A stretch of DNA of 64,000 nucleotides from Actinomycetota bacterium. Its GTDB lineage: Bacteria > Actinomycetota > Actinomycetes > Nanopelagicales > Nanopelagicaceae. A program made the position numbers and the translations under genes. This document shows positions 34,291 to 43,017 of this stretch, piece after piece. The first letter of the stretch is position 1; every line of letters starts with the position of its first letter. Location: assembly GCA_009699205.1 (NCBI GenBank), contig WLOP01000005.1:62001-126000 (forward strand), given 5' to 3'. The notes beneath the pieces are model-generated. The model saw only the letters and a program-made list of their open reading frames with translations. It made no database searches and had not been told where the DNA came from.

Positions 34291-35358
34291 CTGAAACTGC
34301 CCGATTTCCCATGGGATGCACTTGCGCCTTACGGAGATCTTGCACGTTCTCATCCGCGAGGAATCATTGATCTCTCTGTCGGAACTCCAGTAGATCCCAC
34401 GCCAGAATTCATTCAATCTGCGCTACGAGAAAGTTCAAATTCACCAGGCTACCCAACAACAGCGGGCACGCCTGCTCTCCAGGAATCAATAAAGAATTGG
34501 GCGCGAGAGAATCTAGGTGCCAGCGGCGATTTCGATGTACTTCCACTCATTGGTTCTAAAGAAGCGGTGGCCTGGCTTCCCACAATTCTGGAAGTTTCTT
34601 CACTCTTAATCCCAGAAATTGCTTATCCCACATATAACGTCGGAGCAATTGTGGCCGGCGCTCGCATCGAGGCAGTCGACGTCGATGCGGCAACCTGGCC
34701 AAGCGCCGAACTTGCATGGGTGAATTCCCCTTCAAACCCCACGGGCCGCGTTCATTCGGAGGCCGAATTATTACGTGCACTTCAATGGGCTCGAAGCAAT
34801 CAGTCGATACTTCTCTCAGATGAGTGCTATCTAGAATTTGGTTTTACTTCGCCACCACAATCAATACTTTCCCTCACTGGTGGCGACAATAAAAATGTTC
34901 TTGCTCTGCACTCACTTTCTAAGCGATCAAATATGGCGGGTTATCGCGCTGCATTTCTTGTGGGGGATAGTTCACTAGTAGCGAAAATTCGTGAAGTTCG
35001 CAAACATGCAGGAATGATGGTCTCATCCCCAGTGCAAAGCGCGATGATTGCCGCACTTGCAGATAGCACTCACGTCAGCCAGCAGAGGAGTCGTTACAAA
35101 GCGCGGCGCGAGAAATTAATTCCAGCGCTAGAAAGTGTTGGCTTCAGAATCGATTTCTCACACGCCGGGCTTTACTTATGGTGCACTCGAAATGAAGATG
35201 GCTGGAAATCAGTGGCCTGGTTAGCCGAGCGGGGAATTCTTGCAACGCCGGGAAGTGTTTATGGCCCGAAAGGCGCAAACCATATAAGAGTCGCACTCAC
35301 TTCAACTGATAAAGATATTGATGAAGCAGTCTCACGACTTCTATCGGAGAGCCAGTAA
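34291..35358 (+). CDS. dapC: N-succinyldiaminopimelate aminotransferase, probable CTG start
   Basis: A PLP aminotransferase that converts N-succinyl-2-amino-6-ketopimelate to N-succinyl-LL-diaminopimelate for lysine and peptidoglycan. The conserved N-terminus KLPDFPWDALAPY and IDLSVGTPVDPTP is encoded from 34294 on, but between the ferredoxin stop (34279-34281) and base 34567 there is no ATG, GTG or TTG in this frame. CTG at 34291 gives a start right before the conserved segment and a normal 355 residues. Further motifs are YPTTAGTPAL, NSPSNPTGR and SLSKRSNMAGYR with the PLP lysine. A truncated product from 34567 would lack the N-terminal arm. No clear Shine-Dalgarno; TAAGAG six bases upstream resembles a weak -10. 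Confidence 0.85.
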   Translation: MKLPDFPWDALAPYGDLARSHPRGIIDLSVGTPVDPTPEFIQSALRESSNSPGYPTTAGTPALQESIKNWARENLGASGDFDVLPLIGSKEAVAWLPTILEVSSLLIPEIAYPTYNVGAIVAGARIEAVDVDAATWPSAELAWVNSPSNPTGRVHSEAELLRALQWARSNQSILLSDECYLEFGFTSPPQSILSLTGGDNKNVLALHSLSKRSNMAGYRAAFLVGDSSLVAKIREVRKHAGMMVSSPVQSAMIAALADSTHVSQQRSRYKARREKLIPALESVGFRIDFSHAGLYLWCTRNEDGWKSVAWLAERGILATPGSVYGPKGANHIRVALTSTDKDIDEAVSRLLSESQ

Positions 35359-36371
35359 TGGTCCAGGCCATCTTGCTCGTAGGGGGCAAGGGCACGCGTT
35401 TGATGCCATTAACTCGCACCATCCCTAAACCCATGCTGCCAGTTGCAGGATTTCCTGTGACGCAACATCAGCTCGCGATGGCGAAGCGAGCAGGGATTAC
35501 ATCCGTAGTTCTTGCCACCTCTTATCTCGAAGAAGTGTTCCGTCCTTATTTTGGGGATGGATCAAGGTGGGGAATGAAGATTCAATATGCTGTTGAAGGC
35601 TCTCCTCTTGGTACCGGCGGTGCGATTGCCAATGCAGCAGCGCTACTGAGGCCAGATGAACCGATAGTTGTCCTCAATGGCGACATCCTCAGTTCACATG
35701 ATCTCTCTGCTCAGATTGCTTTCCATAATAAAAATGGAGCTGCAGCAACTTTGCATATAACTGAGGTGGACGATGCGCGGGCTTATGGTTGTGTACCGGT
35801 AGATGCGAATAACCGCGTCACTGCATTTTTAGAAAAGATGGATAACCCAATCGCCAAAACTATCAATGCTGGGTGTTATGTATTTAGCCCCGGTGCAATT
35901 GATGCAATTCCCGCCAATACTGTTGTCAGCATCGAACGTGAAGTATTTCCCGAGTTAGTTACGCACACTCAAAAAGTTTTTGGTTACATAGATAACTCTT
36001 ATTGGTTGGATCTTGGAACTCCAAGTGCGCTGCTCCAAGGTTCCCGAGACCTCGTGCAAGGACGTGCGATAGGAGTTGATTTTACGTCAGCTCCAGTATC
36101 TGTTCACACCAACGATTACATAGCCCTCGCAGGTTCAAGGATCGATGCCTCGGCCCAGATTTTCAATGGATCATCAATTGGCCAAGCAGTACAGGTGCAT
36201 GAAGCGACAGTGATCGATGGTTCAGTAGTGTCCAACGGGGCCGTGATATCCAACGGCGCCATCGTGCGGTCTTCATTTATTGCTGAAGGCGTCACGGTGA
36301 TAGCTGGCGCAGTTATTGAGGCAAGTTACGTGGGTCAAGATGGGATCTTCCCGCTGATGGTGAGTAATTAG
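35358..36371 (+). CDS. Sugar-1-phosphate nucleotidyltransferase (mannose-1-P guanylyltransferase type)
   Basis: A 337-residue nucleotidyltransferase: LVGGKGTRLMPLTRTIPKPMLPV is the activated-sugar signature, VVLNGDIL the metal-binding aspartate and INAGCYVF the sugar site. A C-terminal left-handed beta-helix part follows (about residues 245-330, with repeated ISNGAIV-type turns). Its place before whiB2 and near manB matches the actinobacterial GDP-mannose locus, so GTP + mannose 1-phosphate is the likely reaction; glucose or other sugars cannot be excluded. The ATG overlaps dapC's stop by one base (TAATG). Confidence 0.86.
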   Translation: MVQAILLVGGKGTRLMPLTRTIPKPMLPVAGFPVTQHQLAMAKRAGITSVVLATSYLEEVFRPYFGDGSRWGMKIQYAVEGSPLGTGGAIANAAALLRPDEPIVVLNGDILSSHDLSAQIAFHNKNGAAATLHITEVDDARAYGCVPVDANNRVTAFLEKMDNPIAKTINAGCYVFSPGAIDAIPANTVVSIEREVFPELVTHTQKVFGYIDNSYWLDLGTPSALLQGSRDLVQGRAIGVDFTSAPVSVHTNDYIALAGSRIDASAQIFNGSSIGQAVQVHEATVIDGSVVSNGAVISNGAIVRSSFIAEGVTVIAGAVIEASYVGQDGIFPLMVSN

Positions 36372-36425
36372 CCCGAATAGAGCCTGAAATGGTGAATGTC
36401 AAGTAAAAATAAGCGTGAATCTGAC

Positions 36426-36454
36426 TTGACTTTACCTACTTACACGCGTGTAAT
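36426..36454 (+). promoter_or_regulatory. whiB2 promoter with 14-bp palindrome
   Basis: TTGACT (36426-36431) and TGTAAT (36449-36454), separated by 17 bases, form a plausible -35/-10 pair. The perfect palindrome TTACACGCGTGTAA (36440-36453) covers the spacer end and the -10, an operator-like position. The leader to the ATG would be about 50 bases. Confidence 0.5.
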
Positions 36455-36469
36455 TCATCTATTGGTTTA

Positions 36470-36479
36470 CCGTATACGG
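36470..36479. promoter_or_regulatory. Second palindrome in whiB2 leader
   Basis: CCGTATACGG is a perfect 10-bp palindrome located 30 bases before the whiB2 ATG and 16 bases after the first palindrome. It could be a second operator half or a small hairpin in the leader. Function is a guess. Confidence 0.35.
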
Positions 36480-36509
36480 GCGGGAACAGCGTTTCTTAAG
36501 GAGTTATGA

Positions 36510-36785
36510 ATGTCGGATTTTCGACCTGATGGCCCCAGCATCCAACTTGTGACAGGGGAGACGATTGAACTCTCATGGCAAGAACGAGCGCTCTGCGCCC
36601 AGACCGATCCAGAAGCATTCTTCCCTGAAAAAGGTGGTTCAACTCGCGAGGCAAAGCGAGTATGCATGTCCTGTGATGTCCGCAGCGAATGTCTCGAATA
36701 CGCCCTCGCTCATGATGAGCGATTTGGAATTTGGGGCGGCTTGTCCGAACGCGAACGCCGCCGCCTTAAGCGCCGCCCCGCATAA
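36510..36785 (+). CDS. whiB2: WhiB-family [4Fe-4S] regulator (WhiB2/WhmD-like)
   Basis: A 91-residue transcription regulator. Cluster ligands are Cys29, Cys52, Cys55 and Cys61 (ALCAQTDP and VCMSCDVRSEC); the GIWGG turn is at residues 74-78, followed by the basic ERERRRLKRR DNA-binding tail. WhiB2/WhmD proteins control septation in actinobacteria and work with the major sigma factor. Its position between the nucleotidyltransferase and manB/envelope genes is the conserved one for WhiB2. AAGGAG lies six bases before the ATG. The 138-base upstream gap carries a promoter and two palindromes. Confidence 0.92.
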   Translation: MSDFRPDGPSIQLVTGETIELSWQERALCAQTDPEAFFPEKGGSTREAKRVCMSCDVRSECLEYALAHDERFGIWGGLSERERRRLKRRPA

Positions 36786-36799
36786 CAAGGGTAACGCCT

Positions 36800-39700
36800 T
36801 TGGCTAACTCAGCCACAAGCTCTGACAACTTTCATGTCACCGCAATTGTGGTGACTCATGATGGATCCACATGGCTACCTCAAGTTGTCGCATCCCTAGC
36901 TTCACAAGTGCGACCTATTGACCACACTGTCGCAGTAGATACAGGTTCACGCGATGACTCATTAAAACTGCTAAAGAATTCGCGCATTGAAGTGATAAAC
37001 GCACCGCGAAACTCAGGTTTTGGGCAAGCAGTTGATTTAGCAATTGCTCAATTACCCACACGTAAAACCGATAGCGAATGGTTGTGGTTTATTCACGATG
37101 ACTGCGCGCCAGATGGACAAGCTTTAGCAGCGCTTTTGCAAGCAATCGAAACTCGACCTCAAGTAGTCATGGCGGGGCCAAAACTTCGTGGATGGTATGA
37201 CCGCAGCCATTTACTTGAAGCTGGAATCAGTATTGCCGGCAATGGCGCTCGCTGGACCGGCCTTGAATCTCGTGAATACGATCAAGGGCAACGAGATGGT
37301 ATTCACGAAGTTTTAGCAGTGAGTACCGCAGGAATGCTAATTCGAAGAGATGTTTACGAAGAAGTCGGTGGATTCGATCCCAAACTTTCCCTCTTTAGAG
37401 ATGACGTCGATTTAGGTTGGCGAGTGCGGGTTGCGGGTCATTCAGTAATTGTGGCCACAGACGCTATTGCCTATCACGCGCAAGCCGCTGCATCTGAGCG
37501 ACGTAGCGTTGACGTCAAGAGTCGTTTTGGAAATCGACCACTTCTGCTTGACCGTAGAAATGCTGCATATGTATTACTCGTGAATTCATCTCTGTGGATG
37601 TTGCCGTGGCTATTTCTTCATCTGCTCGGAAGTTCGGCGCTCCGAGCTCTTGGATATTTAATTGCGAAATTACCCGGGTATGCCAGCGATGAAATTCTTG
37701 CAATTTCTTTACTGATGCTCAAACCCACTTCCATTTTGGCAGCTCGAAAAGTTCGCAAGAAGCATCGTTTGATATCTTCTCGAGTTGTCTCTGTTTTCAT
37801 TCCGCCACGCTTATCTCAAGCACGTGTCGGACTGATAAGAAACCTCGATATTTTGCGAGAGAAAGTTGTCCCTGTAACCCCTCTCATAGGCGGAGACCTT
37901 GATGAGGTTTCAGAAGACGAAGATTTACTTACACCACTGGCTCACCAACATTGGAGTCGCTACTTTAGAAAACCTGAATTGTTAGCATTTCTTTTCTTGG
38001 CAACCGTCACAACCTTATGGTCGCGTCACCGTTTCGGAAGTGTCAGTGGTGGCGCATTGCCAACCACCCCAGATGGTGCAATCGATCTATGGAGACGTTA
38101 CGCCGATTCATGGCATAACGTCGGAATGGGGTCTTCTACCCCTACGCCATCGTGGGTGCTTCTGCTTGCATTAGGCTCGACACTCTTTTTTGGCAAAGCC
38201 GCACTCTTCATATCAGTTCTCCTTTGGAGCACGCCATTATTGCTGATGTGGTCGATCTCAAATTTGCTTAAGAGTTTCACTTCAAATAGGTGGCTTATAT
38301 ATGGAGCGAGTACCACATTTGCACTTTCACCAATTGTGATTAGCAGTATTAATGCGGGTCGCCTCGGAACAATTGCCACATTAATTATTACTCCTGCGCT
38401 ACTTAAGCTCTCGCCGCGATTTGAGAAAATTGAGAATCAGAACTGGCAATTCATCATCCGCGCATCCCTACTTATCGCGCTGCTAGCTAGTTTTTCTCCG
38501 CCAGCATTCGCCCTAATTGCTTGCGCATCTTTGCTCAAGATTGTGGTCTCACATCGCCAATTCCGCAGAACTGGCGATCGCCAACTCTTCTTAGCCAGAG
38601 CAGAACGTCTGGTCACATTAGTTCTTGCTCCGATTGCCCTCCTCCTGCCCGCATCCTTTGAATCTTTACGCCACCCTTCTCGCCTTCTACTTGAACCAGG
38701 ATTTACTTTGGCAGGAGGTGGGCCGAACCTTGCATTTTTAGCAAATGGCGGGGGAGTGGGATCAATCCCTTGGTGGTTTGTCAGCCCTGTGACTTTCATA
38801 CTCCTTGCCGCATTGACATCTTCAACGCGAGCACGCAAATTTGCCGAAGCTGGCGTGATGGCACTTTCGATTGCGACGATTTCTAGCGTTATCACTATTT
38901 CTGGGCATGGGGATGTAGGTGCCGAGAAACTTTGGGTCGGAACATGGATTGCATTTGCAACAATTGAGTCGCTAGTTGCAGGAGTTATCATTCTCGAAAG
39001 CTGGAGAGATAAGTTAGCAATTTCGCATATTCATTATCGACATATCTTGGCCGGGCTAGTAGTTCTATCGACAGTTGCATATTCGCTCGCAGCGACGATG
39101 TGGCTTGTAAATACTGGTGCGGATTCTCCAGTGAAAGCAAACCAAGAGAGCGTCTTACCTGCTTTTCTGGCAGTGACTCCTGGAGTAAAAACTTTAGTGC
39201 TGCGCAACTCAGCCACCGAAACGAGTAACTCCTTAAAATTCTTTATAGCTCATCAGACCGATGCTCTCCTTGGCGACCCTGATGTTGCACCAGTGAGCAG
39301 CAAAGAGATTGATCTTGCAATTGAACAAATGATTGATGGCAGTGGCTTGGCTAGCAGCAACGTTCTTGCATTGCACGGAATTAAATATGTATTTATGAAA
39401 TCTCCAGTGAGCGACCAAACCGTGCGCTCTATTGATGGTATCGGAGGGTTCACGCGAATTTCATCTACGGACTCCGGAATTGTTTGGCGGACATCCGGAG
39501 TTAGCGAGCGGATAGTTTTCACTGATTCATCAAATAAAAGAAGGGCCGTTATTCCTGATGAATTTGCCGGCAAATTATCTGTTGATGGACCGGGCATGAT
39601 TTCTCTTGCAGAGAATTACGATCGCTCTTGGCAGGTAATCAAAGATGGAAAACGTTTAGTTCGAAGTAAAAGCGAATTTGGTCTGCCACAATTTCAAGTT

Positions 39701-39850
39701 CTGGAGGCGGGAGAGTTCTCCCTCATCCACGACGGTACTGTGCGCAGAGGTTGGTTGGCTCTAGAGGCGATTGTCTTTTTGACTCTCTTGGTCCTCGCAT
39801 TGCCTGCCGGAAGACGTAAGCGTGAAATTTCGGTTGAGGAGTTGACATGA
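36800..39850 (+). CDS. Large polytopic membrane glycosyltransferase (GT2)
   Basis: A 1016-residue protein. Residues 1-260 form a GT-A glycosyltransferase (VTAIVVTHDGSTWLPQVVASL, IHDDCAPDG as DxD-like site, FDPKLSLFRDDVDLGWRVR). From about 265 come many membrane helices, interrupted by a charged loop near residues 350-390; the last about 200 residues are mostly extracytoplasmic with a final helix (LALEAIVFLTLLVLAL). The gene lies between whiB2 and DUF5719, its usual actinobacterial place, and probably builds a surface glycan from a lipid-linked donor. The start is a TTG, 14 bases after whiB2; no better start precedes the GT domain. It overlaps DUF5719 by ATGA. Confidence 0.85.
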   Translation: MANSATSSDNFHVTAIVVTHDGSTWLPQVVASLASQVRPIDHTVAVDTGSRDDSLKLLKNSRIEVINAPRNSGFGQAVDLAIAQLPTRKTDSEWLWFIHDDCAPDGQALAALLQAIETRPQVVMAGPKLRGWYDRSHLLEAGISIAGNGARWTGLESREYDQGQRDGIHEVLAVSTAGMLIRRDVYEEVGGFDPKLSLFRDDVDLGWRVRVAGHSVIVATDAIAYHAQAAASERRSVDVKSRFGNRPLLLDRRNAAYVLLVNSSLWMLPWLFLHLLGSSALRALGYLIAKLPGYASDEILAISLLMLKPTSILAARKVRKKHRLISSRVVSVFIPPRLSQARVGLIRNLDILREKVVPVTPLIGGDLDEVSEDEDLLTPLAHQHWSRYFRKPELLAFLFLATVTTLWSRHRFGSVSGGALPTTPDGAIDLWRRYADSWHNVGMGSSTPTPSWVLLLALGSTLFFGKAALFISVLLWSTPLLLMWSISNLLKSFTSNRWLIYGASTTFALSPIVISSINAGRLGTIATLIITPALLKLSPRFEKIENQNWQFIIRASLLIALLASFSPPAFALIACASLLKIVVSHRQFRRTGDRQLFLARAERLVTLVLAPIALLLPASFESLRHPSRLLLEPGFTLAGGGPNLAFLANGGGVGSIPWWFVSPVTFILLAALTSSTRARKFAEAGVMALSIATISSVITISGHGDVGAEKLWVGTWIAFATIESLVAGVIILESWRDKLAISHIHYRHILAGLVVLSTVAYSLAATMWLVNTGADSPVKANQESVLPAFLAVTPGVKTLVLRNSATETSNSLKFFIAHQTDALLGDPDVAPVSSKEIDLAIEQMIDGSGLASSNVLALHGIKYVFMKSPVSDQTVRSIDGIGGFTRISSTDSGIVWRTSGVSERIVFTDSSNKRRAVIPDEFAGKLSVDGPGMISLAENYDRSWQVIKDGKRLVRSKSEFGLPQFQVLEAGEFSLIHDGTVRRGWLALEAIVFLTLLVLALPAGRRKREISVEELT

Positions 39851-41148
39851 AATTTCTTCGCCCTGCAATGGTTGCCACCTTCCTTGTAGCCACGCTCTTA
39901 TTGAGTAATTTCCTCAATACTAAAGTTGAATCGAGTAAATTCTCCGAAAGTTTCCCTGCGGTTGTTTGCCCACCAAATGCGAAAGCGATGAATACCTTCG
40001 TTTCTGCAAGTTCGCAGAAGACTCAATTTAGAAAACTGACAGGGAAAACTCTTCCATTACGCGCAGTCAAGCATCTGCGCTTTCCGATTACTAGCGATCC
40101 CATTCTGCTTAATGGAGGCGAAGTCACCTCAGCACTCTGGCAGAGTGTGACAAATACCTGGGCCGGTGCAACGTTATGTCTTTCTCCTCGCTCGGATGAA
40201 TGGTTCGTCGGTGGTGCAGGAAATATCACAAGCAAGGGGCGTTTACTTCTCGTCAACAGCGGACTTAGCGAAGCTGTGGCAGATATTGCAACATGGAGCG
40301 AAAAGGGTGCTCAGTTCGACAAGAGCGTCCCCGTTCCAGCAAATTCCTTCATACAAGTCAATCTAGATTTGCTTGCTCCCGGTCAATCGCGTCTAGCGAT
40401 TCATGTCACCCCACGCTCCGGACGGATAAGCGCATTTATGGTCGATGAGCGACGAAAGGGTCTTATCAAACTGGGCGGCGATCTCATCACACCCATGTTC
40501 TCTGCGAAAGCCGACCTAGTCATACCTGCGATCCCGCATGCAAATGGAAACCACGCTAAAGCTAAGCATGTATTGCGTTTATTAGTCCCAGGTAATCTTG
40601 ATGCGAATATTCATATCGAATTGGTTTCCACCGATGGCACTTTCACTCCGGTGGGGCTAGATAGCAAGAGGATTGCTCGCGGTGTTGTCGTGGATATTCC
40701 TCTTAATCCTACGATTGACACATCTGCATTCTCGCTTCGGATTCATTCTGATGAGCCACTCGTTGCCGGGGTTTTCTCTTCGATGTCTGTGGGAGGCCAC
40801 TCTGATTTTGTTTGGAGTTCTCCTTCTGAACTTATGGCACCGTTAAAGTTGGCCATAAATGGCTTACGGCCGACCTTCATTTTCACTGGCGATAATATTG
40901 CGATTACCGTTACCACTCAGTTGACGAATGGGAAATTGAAACGCACTTCAATTTCAGGTACGGATTTTGCCTCGTGGAAAGCTCTAGAAAATACCCAGAC
41001 TGTTTCATTTTCAGAGATTTCAAAATCAACCTATGGCGCCGCAATCGTGACCTCAACGAATGGAAAAGGAACCTTCCCCCTTGAATCCGGCAGCGTCCGC
41101 ACACTCTCTTCGCAACCAACCTCCAGCATTGAGGTAATCAGACGTTAA
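39847..41148 (+). CDS. DUF5719-like secreted/anchored envelope protein
   Basis: A 433-residue protein with an N-terminal membrane anchor or signal (PAMVATFLVATLLLSNF) and an all-beta-looking extracytoplasmic part with many Ser/Thr. It overlaps the glycosyltransferase stop by 4 bases, so the two are made together. A DUF5719 protein at this spot follows the large GT2 gene in other actinobacteria; I make the family call mainly from position and architecture. Function unknown; a partner of the glycosyltransferase is a reasonable guess. Confidence 0.65.
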   Translation: MKFLRPAMVATFLVATLLLSNFLNTKVESSKFSESFPAVVCPPNAKAMNTFVSASSQKTQFRKLTGKTLPLRAVKHLRFPITSDPILLNGGEVTSALWQSVTNTWAGATLCLSPRSDEWFVGGAGNITSKGRLLLVNSGLSEAVADIATWSEKGAQFDKSVPVPANSFIQVNLDLLAPGQSRLAIHVTPRSGRISAFMVDERRKGLIKLGGDLITPMFSAKADLVIPAIPHANGNHAKAKHVLRLLVPGNLDANIHIELVSTDGTFTPVGLDSKRIARGVVVDIPLNPTIDTSAFSLRIHSDEPLVAGVFSSMSVGGHSDFVWSSPSELMAPLKLAINGLRPTFIFTGDNIAITVTTQLTNGKLKRTSISGTDFASWKALENTQTVSFSEISKSTYGAAIVTSTNGKGTFPLESGSVRTLSSQPTSSIEVIRR

Positions 41149-41195
41149 AGCCTTTTAGTGTGGCGTCATTCCACCGATTGAACTCCTTTCACCAC

Positions 41196-41201
41196 TAATC
41201 T
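41196..41201 (+). promoter_or_regulatory. -10 element of DUF3499 gene (leaderless)
   Basis: TAATCT, then seven bases, then ATG at 41209. Confidence 0.5.
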
Positions 41202-41208
41202 TGCTGCT

Positions 41209-41583
41209 ATGTCACCCACAACGCGTGCCGGTCGCGGATGCTCCCGCTCAGGTTGTCGCCGCCAAGCAGTGATGACGCTTACCTATGTTTATGCTGAAAG
41301 TGTCGCTGTTGTTGGCCCACTCGCAACCTTTTCAGAACCTCATGCCTACGATTTATGTGCCCATCATGGCGACCGATTGACTGTTCCCAATGGGTGGAAT
41401 GTAATTCGCCAAGAGCCGGATCTTTCTGCAACTGGACCGAGCACTGATGATTTAATGGCGATCGCTGATGCAGTGCGTGAAGTTGCCAACTCAACAGAAA
41501 ATTCCACCGAAGCGAAAACCCAGAGTAGTCATGTCAACGAACTTGGCCGACGCGGGCATCTTCGTGCAGTTCCTTCGGCATAG
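41209..41583 (+). CDS. DUF3499 family protein
   Basis: A 124-residue conserved actinobacterial protein. It starts with a Cys pair (GRGCSRSGCRRQAVMTLTYVYAE), followed by HAYDLCAHHGDRLTVPNGWNVIR; the Cys and His residues look like a small zinc-binding domain. It is normally found beside manB, as here (2 bases between stop and the manB ATG). A TAATCT hexamer lies seven bases before the ATG. Function unknown. Confidence 0.85.
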   Translation: MSPTTRAGRGCSRSGCRRQAVMTLTYVYAESVAVVGPLATFSEPHAYDLCAHHGDRLTVPNGWNVIRQEPDLSATGPSTDDLMAIADAVREVANSTENSTEAKTQSSHVNELGRRGHLRAVPSA

Positions 41584-41585
41584 CT

Positions 41586-42947
41586 ATGGAGTTGCCACAC
41601 CCGCAGATTTTTAAAGCGTATGACATTCGTGGTCTCGTGGATGTCGAGATCACTGCCGACTTTGCATTTAGAACTGGGCTTGGATTCGCACGTTATCTTG
41701 AACAAATCCGCGAACCAGGAGAGATAGTTATTGGCGAAGATATGCGCCCATCATCGCCTGAACTTGCAGATGCCTTTGCTGCTGGTGCCATGTCTAACGG
41801 TATGGATGTAATCCGCATCGGATTAGCTTCAACAGATATGTTGTATTTTGCTTCAGGAAAACTCAACATTCCCGGTGCCATGTTTACTGCCAGCCATAAC
41901 CCCGCTGCCTATAACGGAATAAAACTCTGTACTAGCGGGGCCCGTCCCATAGGCAAAGAATCGGGACTTCTTACGATTGAGAAATTTGTATTTGATGGCA
42001 ACCCGATACCTATGCGCGCCCCGGGCACCGAGATCGAAAGAAATATGCTTGAGGAGTACGTTGATCACCTCTTAACACTCGTCGACGTGTCGGCAATAAG
42101 GCCTCTGAAAATAGTTATCGATGCTGGTAATGGCATGGCCGGATATACAGCTCCTGCAGTATTTTCGAAAATAAACGCTGAAGTTATCGAACTCTATTTT
42201 GAACTAGACGGAACGTTTCCTAATCACGAAGCCAATCCAATTGATCCTGCAAATCTCAAGGCATTACAAAAAGCGGTGCTCAAGCATAAAGCTGACATCG
42301 GCCTTGCTTTTGACGGCGATGCCGATCGTTGCTTCCTTGTAGATGAAAATGGAGATTTGGTTAACCCTTCCACACTCACAGGACTCATCGCGAAGAGAGA
42401 GCTAGATCGATATCCAGGTTCGAGCATTATTTATAACCTCATCTCATCCCGTTCAGTTGCTGAAATTGTGAGCGAAAATGGTGGTAGTGCCATCCGAAGT
42501 CGGGTAGGGCATTCTTATATTAAGAAATTAATGGCTGACTCGGGTGCGCAATTTGGCGGAGAACACTCTGGTCACTTCTATTTCAAAGATTTCTGGTGTG
42601 CCGATTCTGGAATGTTGGCAGCTCTCCATGCGATTGCAGCGCTTGGATTGCAAAAGGGAACTCTCTCTAAAATTCTCAAGCCCTATCAACGGTATTTCTC
42701 TAGCGGGGAAATCAATCAAACAGTTGATAACGCCGCAGCAATCTTGGAGCGCGTAGAAGAGAGGTACGGATCAGAAGATGAAGTTACGGTTGATCACCTG
42801 GATGGATTAACAGTGAGTTCTGCGAATTGGTGGTTTAACTTACGCCCGTCAAATACCGAGCCGCTCCTTCGACTTAACGTTGAAGCCAATACCGAAAATA
42901 GGCTAGAACGGGTGAAAGCAGAAGTCCTAGGAGAGCTTCGCGGCTGA
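41586..42947 (+). CDS. manB: Phosphomannomutase/phosphoglucomutase
   Basis: A 453-residue phosphohexomutase that interconverts mannose (or glucose) 6- and 1-phosphate. Phosphoserine loop TASHNPAAYNGIKL, metal loop FDGDADRC, sugar-binding GGEHSGHFYF and phosphate-binding RPSNTEPLLR are all present. It supplies the nucleotidyltransferase at 35358 with sugar 1-phosphate for GDP-mannose. It is co-transcribed with DUF3499. Distinct from the longer mutase at 6149-7777, which belongs to the PmmB group. Confidence 0.93.
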   Translation: MELPHPQIFKAYDIRGLVDVEITADFAFRTGLGFARYLEQIREPGEIVIGEDMRPSSPELADAFAAGAMSNGMDVIRIGLASTDMLYFASGKLNIPGAMFTASHNPAAYNGIKLCTSGARPIGKESGLLTIEKFVFDGNPIPMRAPGTEIERNMLEEYVDHLLTLVDVSAIRPLKIVIDAGNGMAGYTAPAVFSKINAEVIELYFELDGTFPNHEANPIDPANLKALQKAVLKHKADIGLAFDGDADRCFLVDENGDLVNPSTLTGLIAKRELDRYPGSSIIYNLISSRSVAEIVSENGGSAIRSRVGHSYIKKLMADSGAQFGGEHSGHFYFKDFWCADSGMLAALHAIAALGLQKGTLSKILKPYQRYFSSGEINQTVDNAAAILERVEERYGSEDEVTVDHLDGLTVSSANWWFNLRPSNTEPLLRLNVEANTENRLERVKAEVLGELRG

Positions 42948-43017
42948 GAATGTGCCGAAAGGCTCTATTGAGGGTAACCTTTAGCCCTTGTTGCAATCGC
43001 TATTAGAGGAGATTTTC

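Noticed and set aside
38437-38991. 184-codon open frame on the minus strand
   Set aside because: It lies entirely antisense to the large glycosyltransferase, has an Arg/Ala/Ser-rich composition typical of shadow frames and no start signal.
42948-43017. Possible SAH riboswitch before ahcY
   Set aside because: Only 70 bases are available and I could not build the required pseudoknot-like pairing; a short leader with Shine-Dalgarno explains the region.
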